From contig JBBIMA010000012.1 of assembly GCA_037444625.1 (NCBI GenBank), positions 1-64,000 of the forward strand: DNA of 64,000 nucleotides, written 5' to 3'. Below, piece after piece: positions 25,001-33,908 of the stretch; position 1 is the first letter of the stretch, and each line of letters begins with the position of its first letter. The stretch is from DTHT01 sp037444625. GTDB taxonomy: Bacteria > Acidobacteriota > Terriglobia > Bryobacterales > Bryobacteraceae. The notes under the pieces were generated by a model that saw only the letters and a program-made list of their open reading frames with translations, was not told the DNA's origin and ran no database searches. The position numbers and the translations under genes were made by a program.

Positions 25001-26026
25001 ATGATCAGCATAGCCGTGGATGCAATGGGCGGCGACCACGCCCCCAAGGCCGAGGTCGAGGGCGCCGTCCGGGCCGCCAAAACCCTGGGCGTGGAGGTCT
25101 TTCTGGTCGGCCCGCAGGACTTGCTGAGCCGGGAACTGGCCCAACAGGACGGGGGCCGCGGCCTGCCCGTCCGTATCGTGCACGCCAGCGAGCGCGTCAC
25201 CATGCACGACAGCGTGGCCCGCGCCGTCCGCGCCAAGCGCGACAGCTCGATCCGGGTGGCCTCTCGCCTGGTGCGCGACGGTCAGGCGCAGGGTCTGGTC
25301 TCGGCCGGCAACACCGGGGCCGTGATGGCCACCGCCAAGATGGTCCAAGGAGTGGTCCGGGGCGTGGACCGCCCCGCCCTGGCTTCCGCCTTCCCCACCC
25401 TGACCGGCTCGCCCGCGGTCATGATTGACGTGGGCGCCAACGTGGATTGCAACCCCCGCATGCTCGCCCAGTTCGCCCTCATGGGCGACATCTACTCCCG
25501 CGTGGTCTTTCACACCGAGCGACCGCGCGTGGGCCTGCTCTCGATCGGCGAAGAGGAACACAAAGGTAACGAGCTGACGCGCAACGCCGCCCCCCTGCTC
25601 AAGAGCCTGCCCCTGAATTTCATCGGCAACGTGGAGGGCCGCGACCTTTATACCGGCGCCGCCGACGTCGTGGTCTGCGACGGCTTCATCGGTAACGTGG
25701 CCCTGAAAGTCAGCGAGGGCATGGTGGACGTCATCACGCACCTGCTGGAGCGTTCCTTGAAGGCCACCTTGAAGCGCAAGGTGGGCTACGTGCTCTCCCG
25801 CAACGCTTACAAGGACTTCCGCAAGCGCGTGGACTATTCCGAGTACGGCGGCGCTCCCCTGCTGGGCGTGCGCGGCGTAGTCATTATCTGCCACGGCCGC
25901 TCCAACGCCCATGCCATCAAGAACGCCATCCGGGTGGCGGCCGAGCTGGCCAGCGCCAACATTGACAGCCGGCTCGAACACGAGCTGCGCTCGCTGCCGA
26001 CCAGTTTGTTACCGGTGGGCAAGTAG
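25001..26026 (+). CDS. plsX: Phosphate acyltransferase PlsX
   Basis: 341 residues. PlsX converts acyl-ACP to acyl-phosphate at the start of phospholipid synthesis. Family signatures: IAVDAMGGDHAP at the N-terminus, VSAGNTGAVMA, MIDVGANVDC, GLLSIGEEEHKGN, VVCDGFIGNVALK and the C-terminal YGGAPLLGVRG...CHGRSNAHAIKNAI. Full length. Third gene of the yceD-rpmF-plsX operon; fabH/fabD, which often follow, are replaced by dsbD here. Confidence 0.97.
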   Translation: MISIAVDAMGGDHAPKAEVEGAVRAAKTLGVEVFLVGPQDLLSRELAQQDGGRGLPVRIVHASERVTMHDSVARAVRAKRDSSIRVASRLVRDGQAQGLVSAGNTGAVMATAKMVQGVVRGVDRPALASAFPTLTGSPAVMIDVGANVDCNPRMLAQFALMGDIYSRVVFHTERPRVGLLSIGEEEHKGNELTRNAAPLLKSLPLNFIGNVEGRDLYTGAADVVVCDGFIGNVALKVSEGMVDVITHLLERSLKATLKRKVGYVLSRNAYKDFRKRVDYSEYGGAPLLGVRGVVIICHGRSNAHAIKNAIRVAAELASANIDSRLEHELRSLPTSLLPVGK

Positions 26027-26042
26027 GAGCATCTCAACTAAG

Positions 26043-27935
26043 GTGAGGCGCGCGCGTATCCTCTCCGCCTTCTTGTTGCTCGCCGGCGCCGCTTGGTCCC
26101 AGCGGCTCGAGCCGGTCCGCTGGTCCCTCCGCATCGAGCCGTCCGTCGCCGCCCCGGGCGGGCGCGTCCTGGCCCGTTTGACGGCGCGCATGGAGCCGGG
26201 CTGGCACCTCTATTCGCTCACCACGCCGCGGCCTCCCATCGCCACCAGCGTCACGCTCGCTCCCCACCCCGCCGTCGAGAGCGTCCGGGCCTATCAGCCC
26301 CAGCCGGCCCGCAAGCTGGATCCCAACTTCAACACTGAAACCGAGACCTTCGACCGCGAGGTGACCTTCCTGCTGGAAGTCAAGCTGGCGGCCCAGGCGC
26401 CCCCCGGCGTGGTCGAACTGACGGTCCAGCCGCGCTTCCAGACTTGCGACGATCGCCAATGCCTGCCGCCGCGCCGAGCCGTCGTGAGCGCCAGTTTCAC
26501 CGTGGACCCGACCGCCCGGTCCCAGGCTCCGGCGATCCCGCCCGGCTACCAAGCGGTCCCGCCGGCTTCCGCCGGCTCGTCCTCCCCGGCGCCCCCTGCG
26601 CCCGCGCCCCAACCTCTGCGCGCCGAGGGCGCGGCCCAGACTCTGGCCGTCTTCGTTTTTCTGGCCTTCGGCTTCGGCCTGGCCGCCGTCTTCACGCCTT
26701 GCGTGTTCCCGATGATCCCCATCACCGTGTCGTACTTTCTGAACAAACCGGCGGCGGGGCGGGCCCGGGCGATCTTCGAGGCGGCCGTGTTCTCGCTGGG
26801 GATTATCGTGTTGTTCACCGGTCTGGGGCTTGTCGTCACCGCCCTGCTCGGCCCGTTCGGCATCGTGCAGCTCGGCTCGAACCCCTGGGTGAACGGCTTC
26901 ATCGCAGCGGTCTTCCTGGCCTTCGGCCTGAGCCTGCTCGGGGCTTTCGAGCTGGCCGTGCCTTCGGGCGTTCTGACCCGTTTGGATCAGGCCTCGCGCG
27001 GGGGAGGCCTGGCGGGCACGCTCTTGATGGGTTTGACCTTCGCCCTGACCGCCTTCGCCTGCGTGGGCCCGTTCGTGGGGACGCTGCTGGCGGCCTCGCT
27101 GGCCGAAGGAGGATTCAAGCCCGCCTTGGGAATGCTGGCCTTCGCCGCCGGTCTGGCTTCGCCCTTCTTCTTGCTGGCGGTCTTTCCCTCTTACTTGGCG
27201 CGCCTGCCGCGCAGCGGCGGCTGGCTGCCCCGGGTCAAGGTGGTGCTCGGCTTCCTGATCCTGGCCGCCATGTTCAAATACCTGAGCGCGGTGGACAAGG
27301 TGTTGGGATGGAACCTGCTCACCCGCGAGCGATTCCTGGCGGCCTGGGTCGTGTTGATCGGCCTGGCCGGGCTGTACCTGCTGGGCCTGCTGCGCCTGCC
27401 AGGCGTCAAACCGGAGGAGCCGCTGGGGCTGCCCCGCCTGCTGGTCGCCGCCGGCTTGCTGGTCTTTGCCCTCAGTCTGATTCCTGGGATGTTCGGCGCG
27501 CGCTTGGGCGAGTTGGACGCTTACGTGCCCGCACCCTCCGCCGAGGGCCTCGCCGCCGCCCCCGGGCGCCCGGGCCTGCACTGGATGAAGGACCAATACC
27601 CCGAGGCGCTGGCCCGGGCCCGGCAGGAAGGCAAGCCCCTGCTGGTGAGTTTCACCGGCTACGCCTGCACCAACTGCCAGTGGATGAAGGCCAACATGTT
27701 CACCCGGCCGGAAGTGGCCGCCGCCCTGGAACGCTTCGTACTGCTGGAGCTTTACACCGACGGCACCGACGCCCACTCCCAGCAAAACCAGCAGCTCCAA
27801 CAGACCCGCTTCCGCACCGTAGCCATCCCTTACTACGCCATCCTTTCGCCGGAGGATACCGTCCTGGCCACCTTCGCCGGCTTGACGCGCGATCCCGCCC
27901 GGTTCCTGGAATTCCTGCGCGCCGCCGGCAGTTGA
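26043..27935 (+). CDS. dsbD: Thiol:disulfide interchange protein DsbD
   Basis: 630 residues with all three DsbD modules, which carry electrons from cytoplasmic thioredoxin to the periplasm. After a signal peptide the alpha domain has its cysteine pair C135/C140 (TCDDRQC). A Pro/Ala/Ser linker leads to the eight-helix membrane domain with redox cysteines C220 (FTPCVFP) and C340 (FACVGPF). The C-terminal thioredoxin-like gamma domain holds C542-T-N-C545 and a cis-Pro region (VAIPYYAI). Start GTG 26043 is inferred from the signal peptide; AGGAG lies 13 nt upstream, a long spacing. Follows plsX by 16 bp and may be read through from that operon. It may serve cytochrome c maturation for the many secreted cytochromes of such bacteria. 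Confidence 0.92.
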   Translation: MRRARILSAFLLLAGAAWSQRLEPVRWSLRIEPSVAAPGGRVLARLTARMEPGWHLYSLTTPRPPIATSVTLAPHPAVESVRAYQPQPARKLDPNFNTETETFDREVTFLLEVKLAAQAPPGVVELTVQPRFQTCDDRQCLPPRRAVVSASFTVDPTARSQAPAIPPGYQAVPPASAGSSSPAPPAPAPQPLRAEGAAQTLAVFVFLAFGFGLAAVFTPCVFPMIPITVSYFLNKPAAGRARAIFEAAVFSLGIIVLFTGLGLVVTALLGPFGIVQLGSNPWVNGFIAAVFLAFGLSLLGAFELAVPSGVLTRLDQASRGGGLAGTLLMGLTFALTAFACVGPFVGTLLAASLAEGGFKPALGMLAFAAGLASPFFLLAVFPSYLARLPRSGGWLPRVKVVLGFLILAAMFKYLSAVDKVLGWNLLTRERFLAAWVVLIGLAGLYLLGLLRLPGVKPEEPLGLPRLLVAAGLLVFALSLIPGMFGARLGELDAYVPAPSAEGLAAAPGRPGLHWMKDQYPEALARARQEGKPLLVSFTGYACTNCQWMKANMFTRPEVAAALERFVLLELYTDGTDAHSQQNQQLQQTRFRTVAIPYYAILSPEDTVLATFAGLTRDPARFLEFLRAAGS

Positions 27936-27967
27936 TCCCGGGGCGCCGGGTTTGCCGGCCGGCTTGC

Positions 27968-27973
27968 TACGCT
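27968..27973 (+). promoter_or_regulatory. -10 box TACGCT abutting enolase-superfamily gene
   Basis: TACGCT ends 8 nt before ATG 27982. Here a GGAGGT also lies in the 8-nt interval, so either a leaderless start or a normal ribosome site from an upstream promoter is possible. Confidence 0.35.
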
Positions 27974-27981
27974 GGAGGTCT

Positions 27982-29235
27982 ATGAAGATCACCCACTTGA
28001 GCACCGCGGTCATCGAGTCGAATTTCGATTGGACGGTGATCAAGATTGAGACCGACGAGGGCATCACCGGCTACGGCGAGGCCTTCGTCGGCCCGGCTCT
28101 GGCCGCCGTAATCCGCGAGTACGCCCCGGTGCTGGTGGGTGAGGACCCCACGGCCTTCGATCGCGTCATCCGCCGTCTCCGCATGCGCTCCACTCACGCC
28201 CATCCCGGCCTGACCGCACAGGCCCTGGGAGGGATCGAATCCGCCTTGCTGGATCTGGCCGGGAAGCGCTTCGGCCTACCCATCTGGCAACTCCTTGGGG
28301 GCAAGTATCGGGACGCGGTCCTGATCTACGCCGACTGCCACGCCGGCCACACCCTGGAAAGCCTCACGCCTCTGGTCAGCCCGCGCGTGCCTCATTGGGC
28401 GGCCCCCGAGCAACCCGCCGCCTCTCTCCCTGCCGCCCAGGTGAGCCTGAAGCACCACGGCTGGGACGCTGCCCGCTCCGAGAGCCTCACCCCGGAGGCC
28501 TACCGGCGGGCCGCCGAGCAGATGGCCGCCCGCGGCTTTCGGGCCTTGAAATTCGACGTGGACGTGCCCACCCCCTATGAGACCGACCAGTACAACCGCG
28601 ACCTGAGCCGAGCCGAGATCGAGTACGCCGTCTGTCTGGTGGCCGCCGTGCGCCAGGCCCTCGGGCGGGACGTCGGCCTGGCCATTGACTGCCACTGGAA
28701 CTACGGCGTGCAGGCCGCCCTCGAGTTGGCTTGCGCCCTGGAACCCTACGATCTGCTCTGGCTGGAAGACCCGGTCCCGCCCGAGAACATCGCCGCCCTC
28801 GGGCAGGTGCAACGCCACACGCGCCTGCCGGTGGCTACCGGGGAGAATCACTACCACCGCATTGACTTCGAGCGCCTCATTCTGGAGGCCGGCCTTCGCG
28901 TGCTGGCGCCGGACGCCAACAAACTCGGCCTCTGGGAGTGCCGCAAACTGGCCGACCTGGCCGACATGCATTACGTCAACCTGGCCGTGCATAACATCGC
29001 CGGCCCGATCGGCACTCTGGCTGCCGCCCACCTGTGCGCCGCCATCCCGAATTTCCTGGCGTTGGAGTGGCACGCGGCGGGCGTTCCCTTCTTCGACGAG
29101 CTGGCGCGGGGCCTGGAGGCGCCCCTGGTGCGCGAAGGCCGGGTCCGCGTGCCGGACCGGCCGGGTTTGGGCATCGAGCTGAACGAAGAGGTCGCCTGGC
29201 GTTACCGCAAGCCGGGTGAGCCCTTCTTCGAGTAG
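27982..29235 (+). CDS. Enolase-superfamily (mandelate racemase/muconate-cycloisomerase type) enzyme
   Basis: 417 residues with an N-terminal capping domain (1-about 125: MKITHLSTAVIESNFDWTVI, GYGEAF) and a C-terminal (beta/alpha)7 barrel. The lysine motif at K190 (LKFDVD) and probable metal ligands D236 (AIDCHW), E262 (WLEDPVPPEN) and E288 (ATGENHYHR) are seen. HNIAGPIGTLAAAH with a His lies late in the barrel. It should abstract a proton alpha to a carboxylate; sugar-acid dehydratases are the likeliest kind, but I cannot name the substrate. GGAGGT precedes the ATG. The unrelated sugar-acid dehydratase YjhG at 46871 shows this genome handles such acids, though it is not linked. Confidence 0.85.
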   Translation: MKITHLSTAVIESNFDWTVIKIETDEGITGYGEAFVGPALAAVIREYAPVLVGEDPTAFDRVIRRLRMRSTHAHPGLTAQALGGIESALLDLAGKRFGLPIWQLLGGKYRDAVLIYADCHAGHTLESLTPLVSPRVPHWAAPEQPAASLPAAQVSLKHHGWDAARSESLTPEAYRRAAEQMAARGFRALKFDVDVPTPYETDQYNRDLSRAEIEYAVCLVAAVRQALGRDVGLAIDCHWNYGVQAALELACALEPYDLLWLEDPVPPENIAALGQVQRHTRLPVATGENHYHRIDFERLILEAGLRVLAPDANKLGLWECRKLADLADMHYVNLAVHNIAGPIGTLAAAHLCAAIPNFLALEWHAAGVPFFDELARGLEAPLVREGRVRVPDRPGLGIELNEEVAWRYRKPGEPFFE

Positions 29236-29275
29236 CCCCGAGGAGAACCGGTCGCAGTACCATAGGAACAGAGAG

Positions 29276-29662
29276 ATGTCCCAAGCCGCCTCCCCCCGCT
29301 GCATCCTGGTTGTGGACGACGAAGAGCAGGTGCGCCTCTCTCTCAGGCGCATGCTGGAGTCCGCCGGCTACCAAGTCCTGGAGGCCGCCGACGGGCAGCA
29401 GGCTCTGAATATATGCCGCAGCCGGCCGCTGGACCTGGTGATCACCGATATCGTCATGCCCGGCCAGGAGGGCATGGAAACCATCCAGGCGCTGCGCCGG
29501 GAGTTCCCGGGCGTGAAGGTCATCGCCATCACCGGCAAGGTCCCTGAGCTCTACTTGAAGACCGCCAGACTGCTGGGAGCCCAGGCCGCCTTGCAAAAGC
29601 CGCTGCGGCTGGAGACGTTGCTGGAGACCGTGCGCTCGGTGCTCGAAGCGCCGTCCGGCTGA
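29276..29662 (+). CDS. Stand-alone response-regulator receiver domain
   Basis: 128 residues comprising only a CheY-like receiver: acidic pair D14/D15 (VVDDEE), phospho-acceptor D58 (LVITDIVMPG), T85 (IAITGK) and K107 (LQKPLR). There is no output domain and no histidine kinase within the window, so it is an orphan single-domain regulator. It stands 40 bp after the enolase-family gene and 40 bp before the metal ATPase gene. The ATG has a weak purine-rich stretch (GGAACAGAGAG) upstream. Confidence 0.9.
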   Translation: MSQAASPRCILVVDDEEQVRLSLRRMLESAGYQVLEAADGQQALNICRSRPLDLVITDIVMPGQEGMETIQALRREFPGVKVIAITGKVPELYLKTARLLGAQAALQKPLRLETLLETVRSVLEAPSG

Positions 29663-29702
29663 GGGCGGCAACCCAAGGCCGTCTTTGGGAATCCACTCGA
29701 AT

Positions 29703-32045
29703 ATGGAACCCTCCAGGCCGAGGCCGCCGGGCGGGCTGGTCCAGATCGGCGCCCCCGCGCGGCGCCGGGACGTCCCCCCCGCCAAGGATCCCGTCTGCGG
29801 CATGGACGTGGACCCGGAGACCGCCTCTCACCGGCTCCGCCACCGCGACCAAACGTATTACTTCTGCTGCGCGCGCTGCTTGGAGCGCTTCCGCGCCGAC
29901 CCGGATAGTTTCCTCCCCGGACGGCCCGCGGCAGAGCAACTCGCAGGCATCTACACCTGCCCGATGCACCCCGAGGTCCGCCGGATGGGCCCCGGTGCTT
30001 GTCCCGATTGCGGCATGGCGCTGGAACCCCTCGCCGCCGCTCAGCCCGAGAATCCCGAACTGGCCGACATGAGCCGCCGCTTCCGGCTCAGTCTGCTGCT
30101 GACAGCCCCGCTGGCGGCGCTGGCGATGGCGGAGATGCCGGCCGGCCGTTCCTGGTTGCCGGCCCCGCTCGCGCCCTGGATTCAGCTCGCCCTGGCCACC
30201 CCGGTCGTGCTGTGGGGCGGGCGCCCATTCTTCGCCCGAGGCTGGACCTCGCTCCGGATCCGCCGGCTCAACATGTTCACCCTGATCGCATTGGGAACCG
30301 GAGCGGCTTATCTGGCGAGCGTGGCCGCCGTCGTCGCCCCGGGCCTGTTCCCGAGCTCCTTTCGCATGCACGACGGCCGGCCTCCCGTCTACTTCGAGGC
30401 CGCCGCCGGCATCGTGACGCTGGTGCTGCTCGGTCAGGTTCTGGAGTTGCGCGCCCGCAACCGCACGGGCAGCGCCATTCGCGCCTTGCTCAACCTGGCG
30501 CCGCAGTCCGCCCTTCTGGTGGATGAGGACGGCAGCGAGCGCAGCGTCCCGTTGGAGCGCGTCCGCCCGGGCGACCGGCTGCGCGTGCGTCCCGGAGAAC
30601 GGATTCCGGTGGACGGCGCCGTGCTGGAAGGCTCCAGCTTCGTGGACGAATCCATGCTGACGGGCGAGCCGATGCCGGTGGAGAAGACCCCGGGGGCTCG
30701 GGTGACCGGCGGGACGCTCAACGGCGCAGGCAGTTTCCTGATGCGGGCCGAACGGGTGGGAGCGGAAACCTTGCTGGCCCGTATCGTCGCTCTGGTGAGC
30801 GAAGCCCAACGCAGCCGGGCTCCCATTGAAAAGCTGGCCGACAAGGTGGCCGCCTGGTTTGTCCCGGCGGTGGCGCTGGCCGCGGCGGCGACTTTTCTGG
30901 CGTGGGCCTTGGCCGGTCCCCAGCCCCGCCTGGCCCACGCGCTCATCAACGCGATCGCGGTCCTGATCATCGCCTGCCCGTGCGCCCTGGGCTTGGCCAC
31001 CCCCATGGCCGTGATGGTCGCCACGGGGCGCGGGGCCCTGGCCGGCGTCCTGGTTCGGGACGCCGAGGCCTTGCAGGCGCTCGAAAGGGTGGACACGCTG
31101 GTGGTGGACAAGACCGGCACCCTGACGGAGGGCAAGCCGCGCCTGACGGCAGTGGAGAGCGCCGGCCGGTTGAGCCGGGCGGAACTGTTGGCGCTGGCCG
31201 CCGGCGTCGAGCGCGCCAGCGAGCATCCTTTGGGCGCCGCGCTGGTGGAAGCGGCCCGGGCCGAGGGGTTGACTCTGCCCGAGCCCGCCTCCTTTCAGGC
31301 CCGCAGCGGGCGCGGCGTTCAGGCGCTGGTCGAAGGCCGCCTCATCGCCCTGGGCAACGGCCGGTTCATGGGAGAGAACGGCGTAGACCTGAGTCCCCTG
31401 GCGGCGGCCGCCTCCCGCGAGGCTGCCCTCGGCCGCACCGTGATTTTCCTGGCGGCGGACGCGCGCCTGGAGGGACTGTTCAGTTTCGCCGACCCCGTCA
31501 AGCAGACCGCCCGCGAGGCCCTCGAGCAGTTGCGCCGCGAGGGCCTGCGGATCGTCATGCTCACCGGCGACCAGCGCCAAGCCGCCCTCAGCATAGCCCG
31601 CGAGCTGGGCATCGAGGAGGTCCAGGCCGAAGTGCTGCCGGAGGCCAAGGGCGAGACGGTCGGCCGCCTCCAACAGCAAGGCCGGCTGGTGGCCATGGCG
31701 GGCGACGGCATCAACGACGCGCCCGCCCTAGCCCGGGCGCAGGTGGGCATCGCCATGGGCACGGGCGCCGACGTGGCCATCGAGAGCGCCGCCGTCACCT
31801 TGCTGAAAGGCGATCTGCGCGGCATCGTGCGCGCCCGCCGCCTCAGCCGGGCGGCCATGAGCACCATCCGGCAGAATCTGTTCCTGGCGTTCTTCTACAA
31901 CGTGCTGGCGGTGCCGGTAGCGGCCGGCGCGCTGTATCCGTTCTTCGGATTGTTGCTCAGCCCCGTCGTCGCCGCCGCGGCCATGACTTTCAGCTCGCTT
32001 TCCGTGGTCCTGAACGCCCTGCGGCTCAACCGGGTGCGGCTCTGA
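29703..32045 (+). CDS. P1B-type heavy-metal ATPase, probable Cu/Ag exporter
   Basis: 780 residues. The N-terminus carries a YHS-type metal-binding domain (about 28-72: DPVCGMDVDPET, YYFCCARCLERF) and a heavy-metal-binding domain (about 84-110: IYTCPMHPEVRRMGPGACPDCGMALEP). There is no classic HMA domain. Core motifs: the CPC metal site at 425-427 (IIACPCALGLATP), phosphorylation site D469-KTGT, SEHPLG, and GDGINDAPALA late in the P domain. The TGE loop is LTGEPMPVEK. This domain set is typical of copper/silver-exporting ATPases. Start ATG 29703 is preferred to an upstream TTG, without a good Shine-Dalgarno site. Converges with the next gene, 9 bp between stops. Confidence 0.9.
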   Translation: MEPSRPRPPGGLVQIGAPARRRDVPPAKDPVCGMDVDPETASHRLRHRDQTYYFCCARCLERFRADPDSFLPGRPAAEQLAGIYTCPMHPEVRRMGPGACPDCGMALEPLAAAQPENPELADMSRRFRLSLLLTAPLAALAMAEMPAGRSWLPAPLAPWIQLALATPVVLWGGRPFFARGWTSLRIRRLNMFTLIALGTGAAYLASVAAVVAPGLFPSSFRMHDGRPPVYFEAAAGIVTLVLLGQVLELRARNRTGSAIRALLNLAPQSALLVDEDGSERSVPLERVRPGDRLRVRPGERIPVDGAVLEGSSFVDESMLTGEPMPVEKTPGARVTGGTLNGAGSFLMRAERVGAETLLARIVALVSEAQRSRAPIEKLADKVAAWFVPAVALAAAATFLAWALAGPQPRLAHALINAIAVLIIACPCALGLATPMAVMVATGRGALAGVLVRDAEALQALERVDTLVVDKTGTLTEGKPRLTAVESAGRLSRAELLALAAGVERASEHPLGAALVEAARAEGLTLPEPASFQARSGRGVQALVEGRLIALGNGRFMGENGVDLSPLAAAASREAALGRTVIFLAADARLEGLFSFADPVKQTAREALEQLRREGLRIVMLTGDQRQAALSIARELGIEEVQAEVLPEAKGETVGRLQQQGRLVAMAGDGINDAPALARAQVGIAMGTGADVAIESAAVTLLKGDLRGIVRARRLSRAAMSTIRQNLFLAFFYNVLAVPVAAGALYPFFGLLLSPVVAAAAMTFSSLSVVLNALRLNRVRL

Positions 32046-32054
32046 TGCGCGCAG

Positions 32055-32876
32055 CTAGGGCAGCCTGCCCAAGGGCCAGCGGCGCCCGGGCATCGGCAGC
32101 GGCTGCCGCTGCTGCTTCTCCACCGGTCCGCCACCGCCGCCCGAGGAGCGCGCCGGCCGCCAGGCCTGCCGGCTGAAATCCAGCTCCTCCTCGCTGAAGG
32201 TGATCGGCCGGTCCAGGACCATCTCGATGGTCGAGCCTTTGGCCAGCACCGCGTCCGGCCCGCGAGAAAGCAAAACGCCCATCATGCCCGCCGCCGCGCC
32301 CGCCGCTGCGCCGATGCCCGCCCCCATGCCCGTGCGGCCCGCGGCGTGACCCGCGATCACGCCCACCGACGCCCCGGCGGCGGTCGCCTCGCCCACCGTG
32401 CGGGCGTCGCCGCCCTTGTTGCCCTCGCTGCGCACCTTGCCCTCGGCGCGATCCAGCTCCTCGTTGCCTCGCCCGTCCAGCCCGCCGATGCGAGCCCGGA
32501 AATCGCGCGTCACGCCGTTGGGCAGGGTGAGAGAGTCGAAGCGCAGATACAGCTCGCCCCGACCCTTGACGCGACCCGGGCGCTTGACCTGCGTGATGGT
32601 GCCCGCCACGTAGCTGCCGGGAGGGATGACCACCCTCCCCTCCACCAGGATGGGAAAGACCGTCTCCAGGTAGACGCGGTCGCCTTCCGCCGAGTGCTTG
32701 GTGCTCACGCTGTTGATCAAGCTCAGCGGCACCCGCGTGCCCGGCTGAACTACGTACTGCCCGGGCGCGGGCTCCTCCACCCGCCGCCAACCGGAAGGCG
32801 CGTTCTCAGCCCCCGGTTGTTGCGCCGGCGCCGCCAGCGCAGGCAACATCACCAGCCAAAGCCGCCGTAGCCCCAT
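32055..32876 (-). CDS. Secreted protein with glycine-zipper region, unknown function
   Basis: 273 residues with a signal peptide (WLVMLPALAAPAQ). The segment QYVVQPGTRVPLSLINSVSTKHSAEGDRVYLETVFPI...VIPPGSYVAGTITQV resembles the TrbI/VirB10-type beta-barrel repeat seen in stand-alone acidobacterial proteins. A glycine/alanine-rich stretch (about 165-205, GxxxG repeats) could insert in a membrane. The tail is Gly/Gln/Pro rich. There are no other type IV secretion genes, so a conjugation role is unlikely; an envelope role is a guess. ATG 32876 has AGGAG at proper distance and TACAAT further upstream. Confidence 0.7.
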   Translation of the reverse strand: MGLRRLWLVMLPALAAPAQQPGAENAPSGWRRVEEPAPGQYVVQPGTRVPLSLINSVSTKHSAEGDRVYLETVFPILVEGRVVIPPGSYVAGTITQVKRPGRVKGRGELYLRFDSLTLPNGVTRDFRARIGGLDGRGNEELDRAEGKVRSEGNKGGDARTVGEATAAGASVGVIAGHAAGRTGMGAGIGAAAGAAAGMMGVLLSRGPDAVLAKGSTIEMVLDRPITFSEEELDFSRQAWRPARSSGGGGGPVEKQQRQPLPMPGRRWPLGRLP

Positions 32877-32893
32877 CGGGATCTCCTACTTGG

Positions 32894-32915
32894 ATTGTAG
32901 CGTCCTAACCGGTTA
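32894..32915 (-). promoter_or_regulatory. -10 box TACAAT with adjoining palindrome TAACCGGTTA
   Basis: TACAAT on the minus strand (32899-32894) ends 17 nt before the ATG at 32876. A perfect 10-bp palindrome TAACCGGTTA (32906-32915) sits in what would be the spacer, a typical repressor position. Confidence 0.4.
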
Positions 32916-32954
32916 AACGCGGCCGCGCCCGGCTGAGTTGCGCCCCTGACGACC

Positions 32955-33767
32955 TCAAGGCGCCGGCGCCGCCGGCAGGCGCAGCCCCTCGGGGCTGATC
33001 TCCTCGCCCACCGCAATGCGAATCTCGGGATCCCGGCCCAGGTTCTCCGGCAGCTTCAGGTTGATTTGATACAGGCCGGCGTAGCCGGGCGTCACCCCCA
33101 CATAGGCGATGCGCCCGGCCTCCACCGCCGCGCCGTCCAGCAGCACCCGAAAGCGCTGCCAGTTGGCGATGCGGGCCGCCTCGCGGGGAAGCTGCGGATA
33201 GGCTACGTTGGGCTGCGTCCGCCCCAGGCCGGCGGCGAACAACACGATGTCCTCGCCCGGACGGGCGGGCGCCTCCGCGCTGATCAGCTTCCAGTCCGCC
33301 CCATGCGCGGCGATGATGGTACGGCCATCGGCCTGGAACAGCGCGGGCGCCGTCTCGCGCAGGGCCAGGCGCACCACGGGGCCGTGGCGGCCGTCGAGAG
33401 TCACCATGACATTGACTTCGGTGGGGAAAGCGGCGCCTGCGTTGTAGGGAATCAGAAAATTGATTTGCTCCGGCGAGACGTAGTACAGCGGCGCGGGCGA
33501 GCCTTCCACCAGCACGCGCACGCCGTCCAGCTCGGTGGGCAGCATGTTGGCCCGCAGATCCTTCTCGCTCACCGCACGCTTGGAATAGGCCAGTCCCGCA
33601 CCGTACAGCGACGCGATGGCGTAAGGCGCCAGCGGTCCCGGCACGTTACTGGCTGCATTGACGACGCCGGCCGCCGAGTAGGAGGGCGCCTCTCGGTTGT
33701 CGCCGCCCCCGGCCCACAACACAGGCCCGAAGACCAGCGCAGCCGGCAGCCACCGGACGGCGCCCAT
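32955..33767 (-). CDS. Secreted TIGR03437-domain protein (Solibacter-type)
   Basis: 270 residues: a signal peptide, then one copy of the domain known as the Solibacter C-terminal domain (TIGR03437). Typical pieces in order: VVNAASNVPGPLAPYAIASLYGAGL, VRVLVEGSPAPLYYVSPEQINFLIPY, PGEDIVLFAAGLGRTQPN and YVGVTPGYAGLYQINLKLP. Usually this domain ends very large secreted proteins; here it is essentially the whole protein. Its function is unknown; an adhesive or surface role is often assumed. It is the strongest taxonomic marker in the window. ATG 33767 with a GAGGGG stretch and TAGAAT 12 nt upstream. Confidence 0.88.
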   Translation of the reverse strand: MGAVRWLPAALVFGPVLWAGGGDNREAPSYSAAGVVNAASNVPGPLAPYAIASLYGAGLAYSKRAVSEKDLRANMLPTELDGVRVLVEGSPAPLYYVSPEQINFLIPYNAGAAFPTEVNVMVTLDGRHGPVVRLALRETAPALFQADGRTIIAAHGADWKLISAEAPARPGEDIVLFAAGLGRTQPNVAYPQLPREAARIANWQRFRVLLDGAAVEAGRIAYVGVTPGYAGLYQINLKLPENLGRDPEIRIAVGEEISPEGLRLPAAPAP

Positions 33768-33779
33768 GGGCCACCCCTC

Positions 33780-33785
33780 ATTCTA
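33780..33785 (-). promoter_or_regulatory. -10 box TAGAAT for the TIGR03437 gene
   Basis: TAGAAT on the minus strand ends 12 nt before ATG 33767; GAGGGG overlaps the interval. Confidence 0.4.
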
Positions 33786-33857
33786 ACGCTTCCGGCGCCC
33801 CGCGCCTACCGTTTTTTCACGGCCCGGCCGCCCTCAGCCCCGGCCTCCCCGGGGGGC

Positions 33858-33886
33858 TTGACACCCACGGAGCCCCGGTGATAGGA
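33858..33886 (+). promoter_or_regulatory. Promoter of the alkaline phosphatase gene
   Basis: Perfect -35 TTGACA at 33858-33863, then GATAGG (33880-33885, 16-nt spacer) or ATAGGA (17-nt spacer). ATG at 33909. I see no recognisable Pho box. Confidence 0.5.
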
Positions 33887-33908
33887 GTGTCGGCCTTGGG
33901 GGGTCATC

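Noticed and set aside
32055..32876. Type IV secretion (VirB10-like) component
   Set aside because: Only a short resemblance and no other conjugation genes; called an envelope protein of unknown function.
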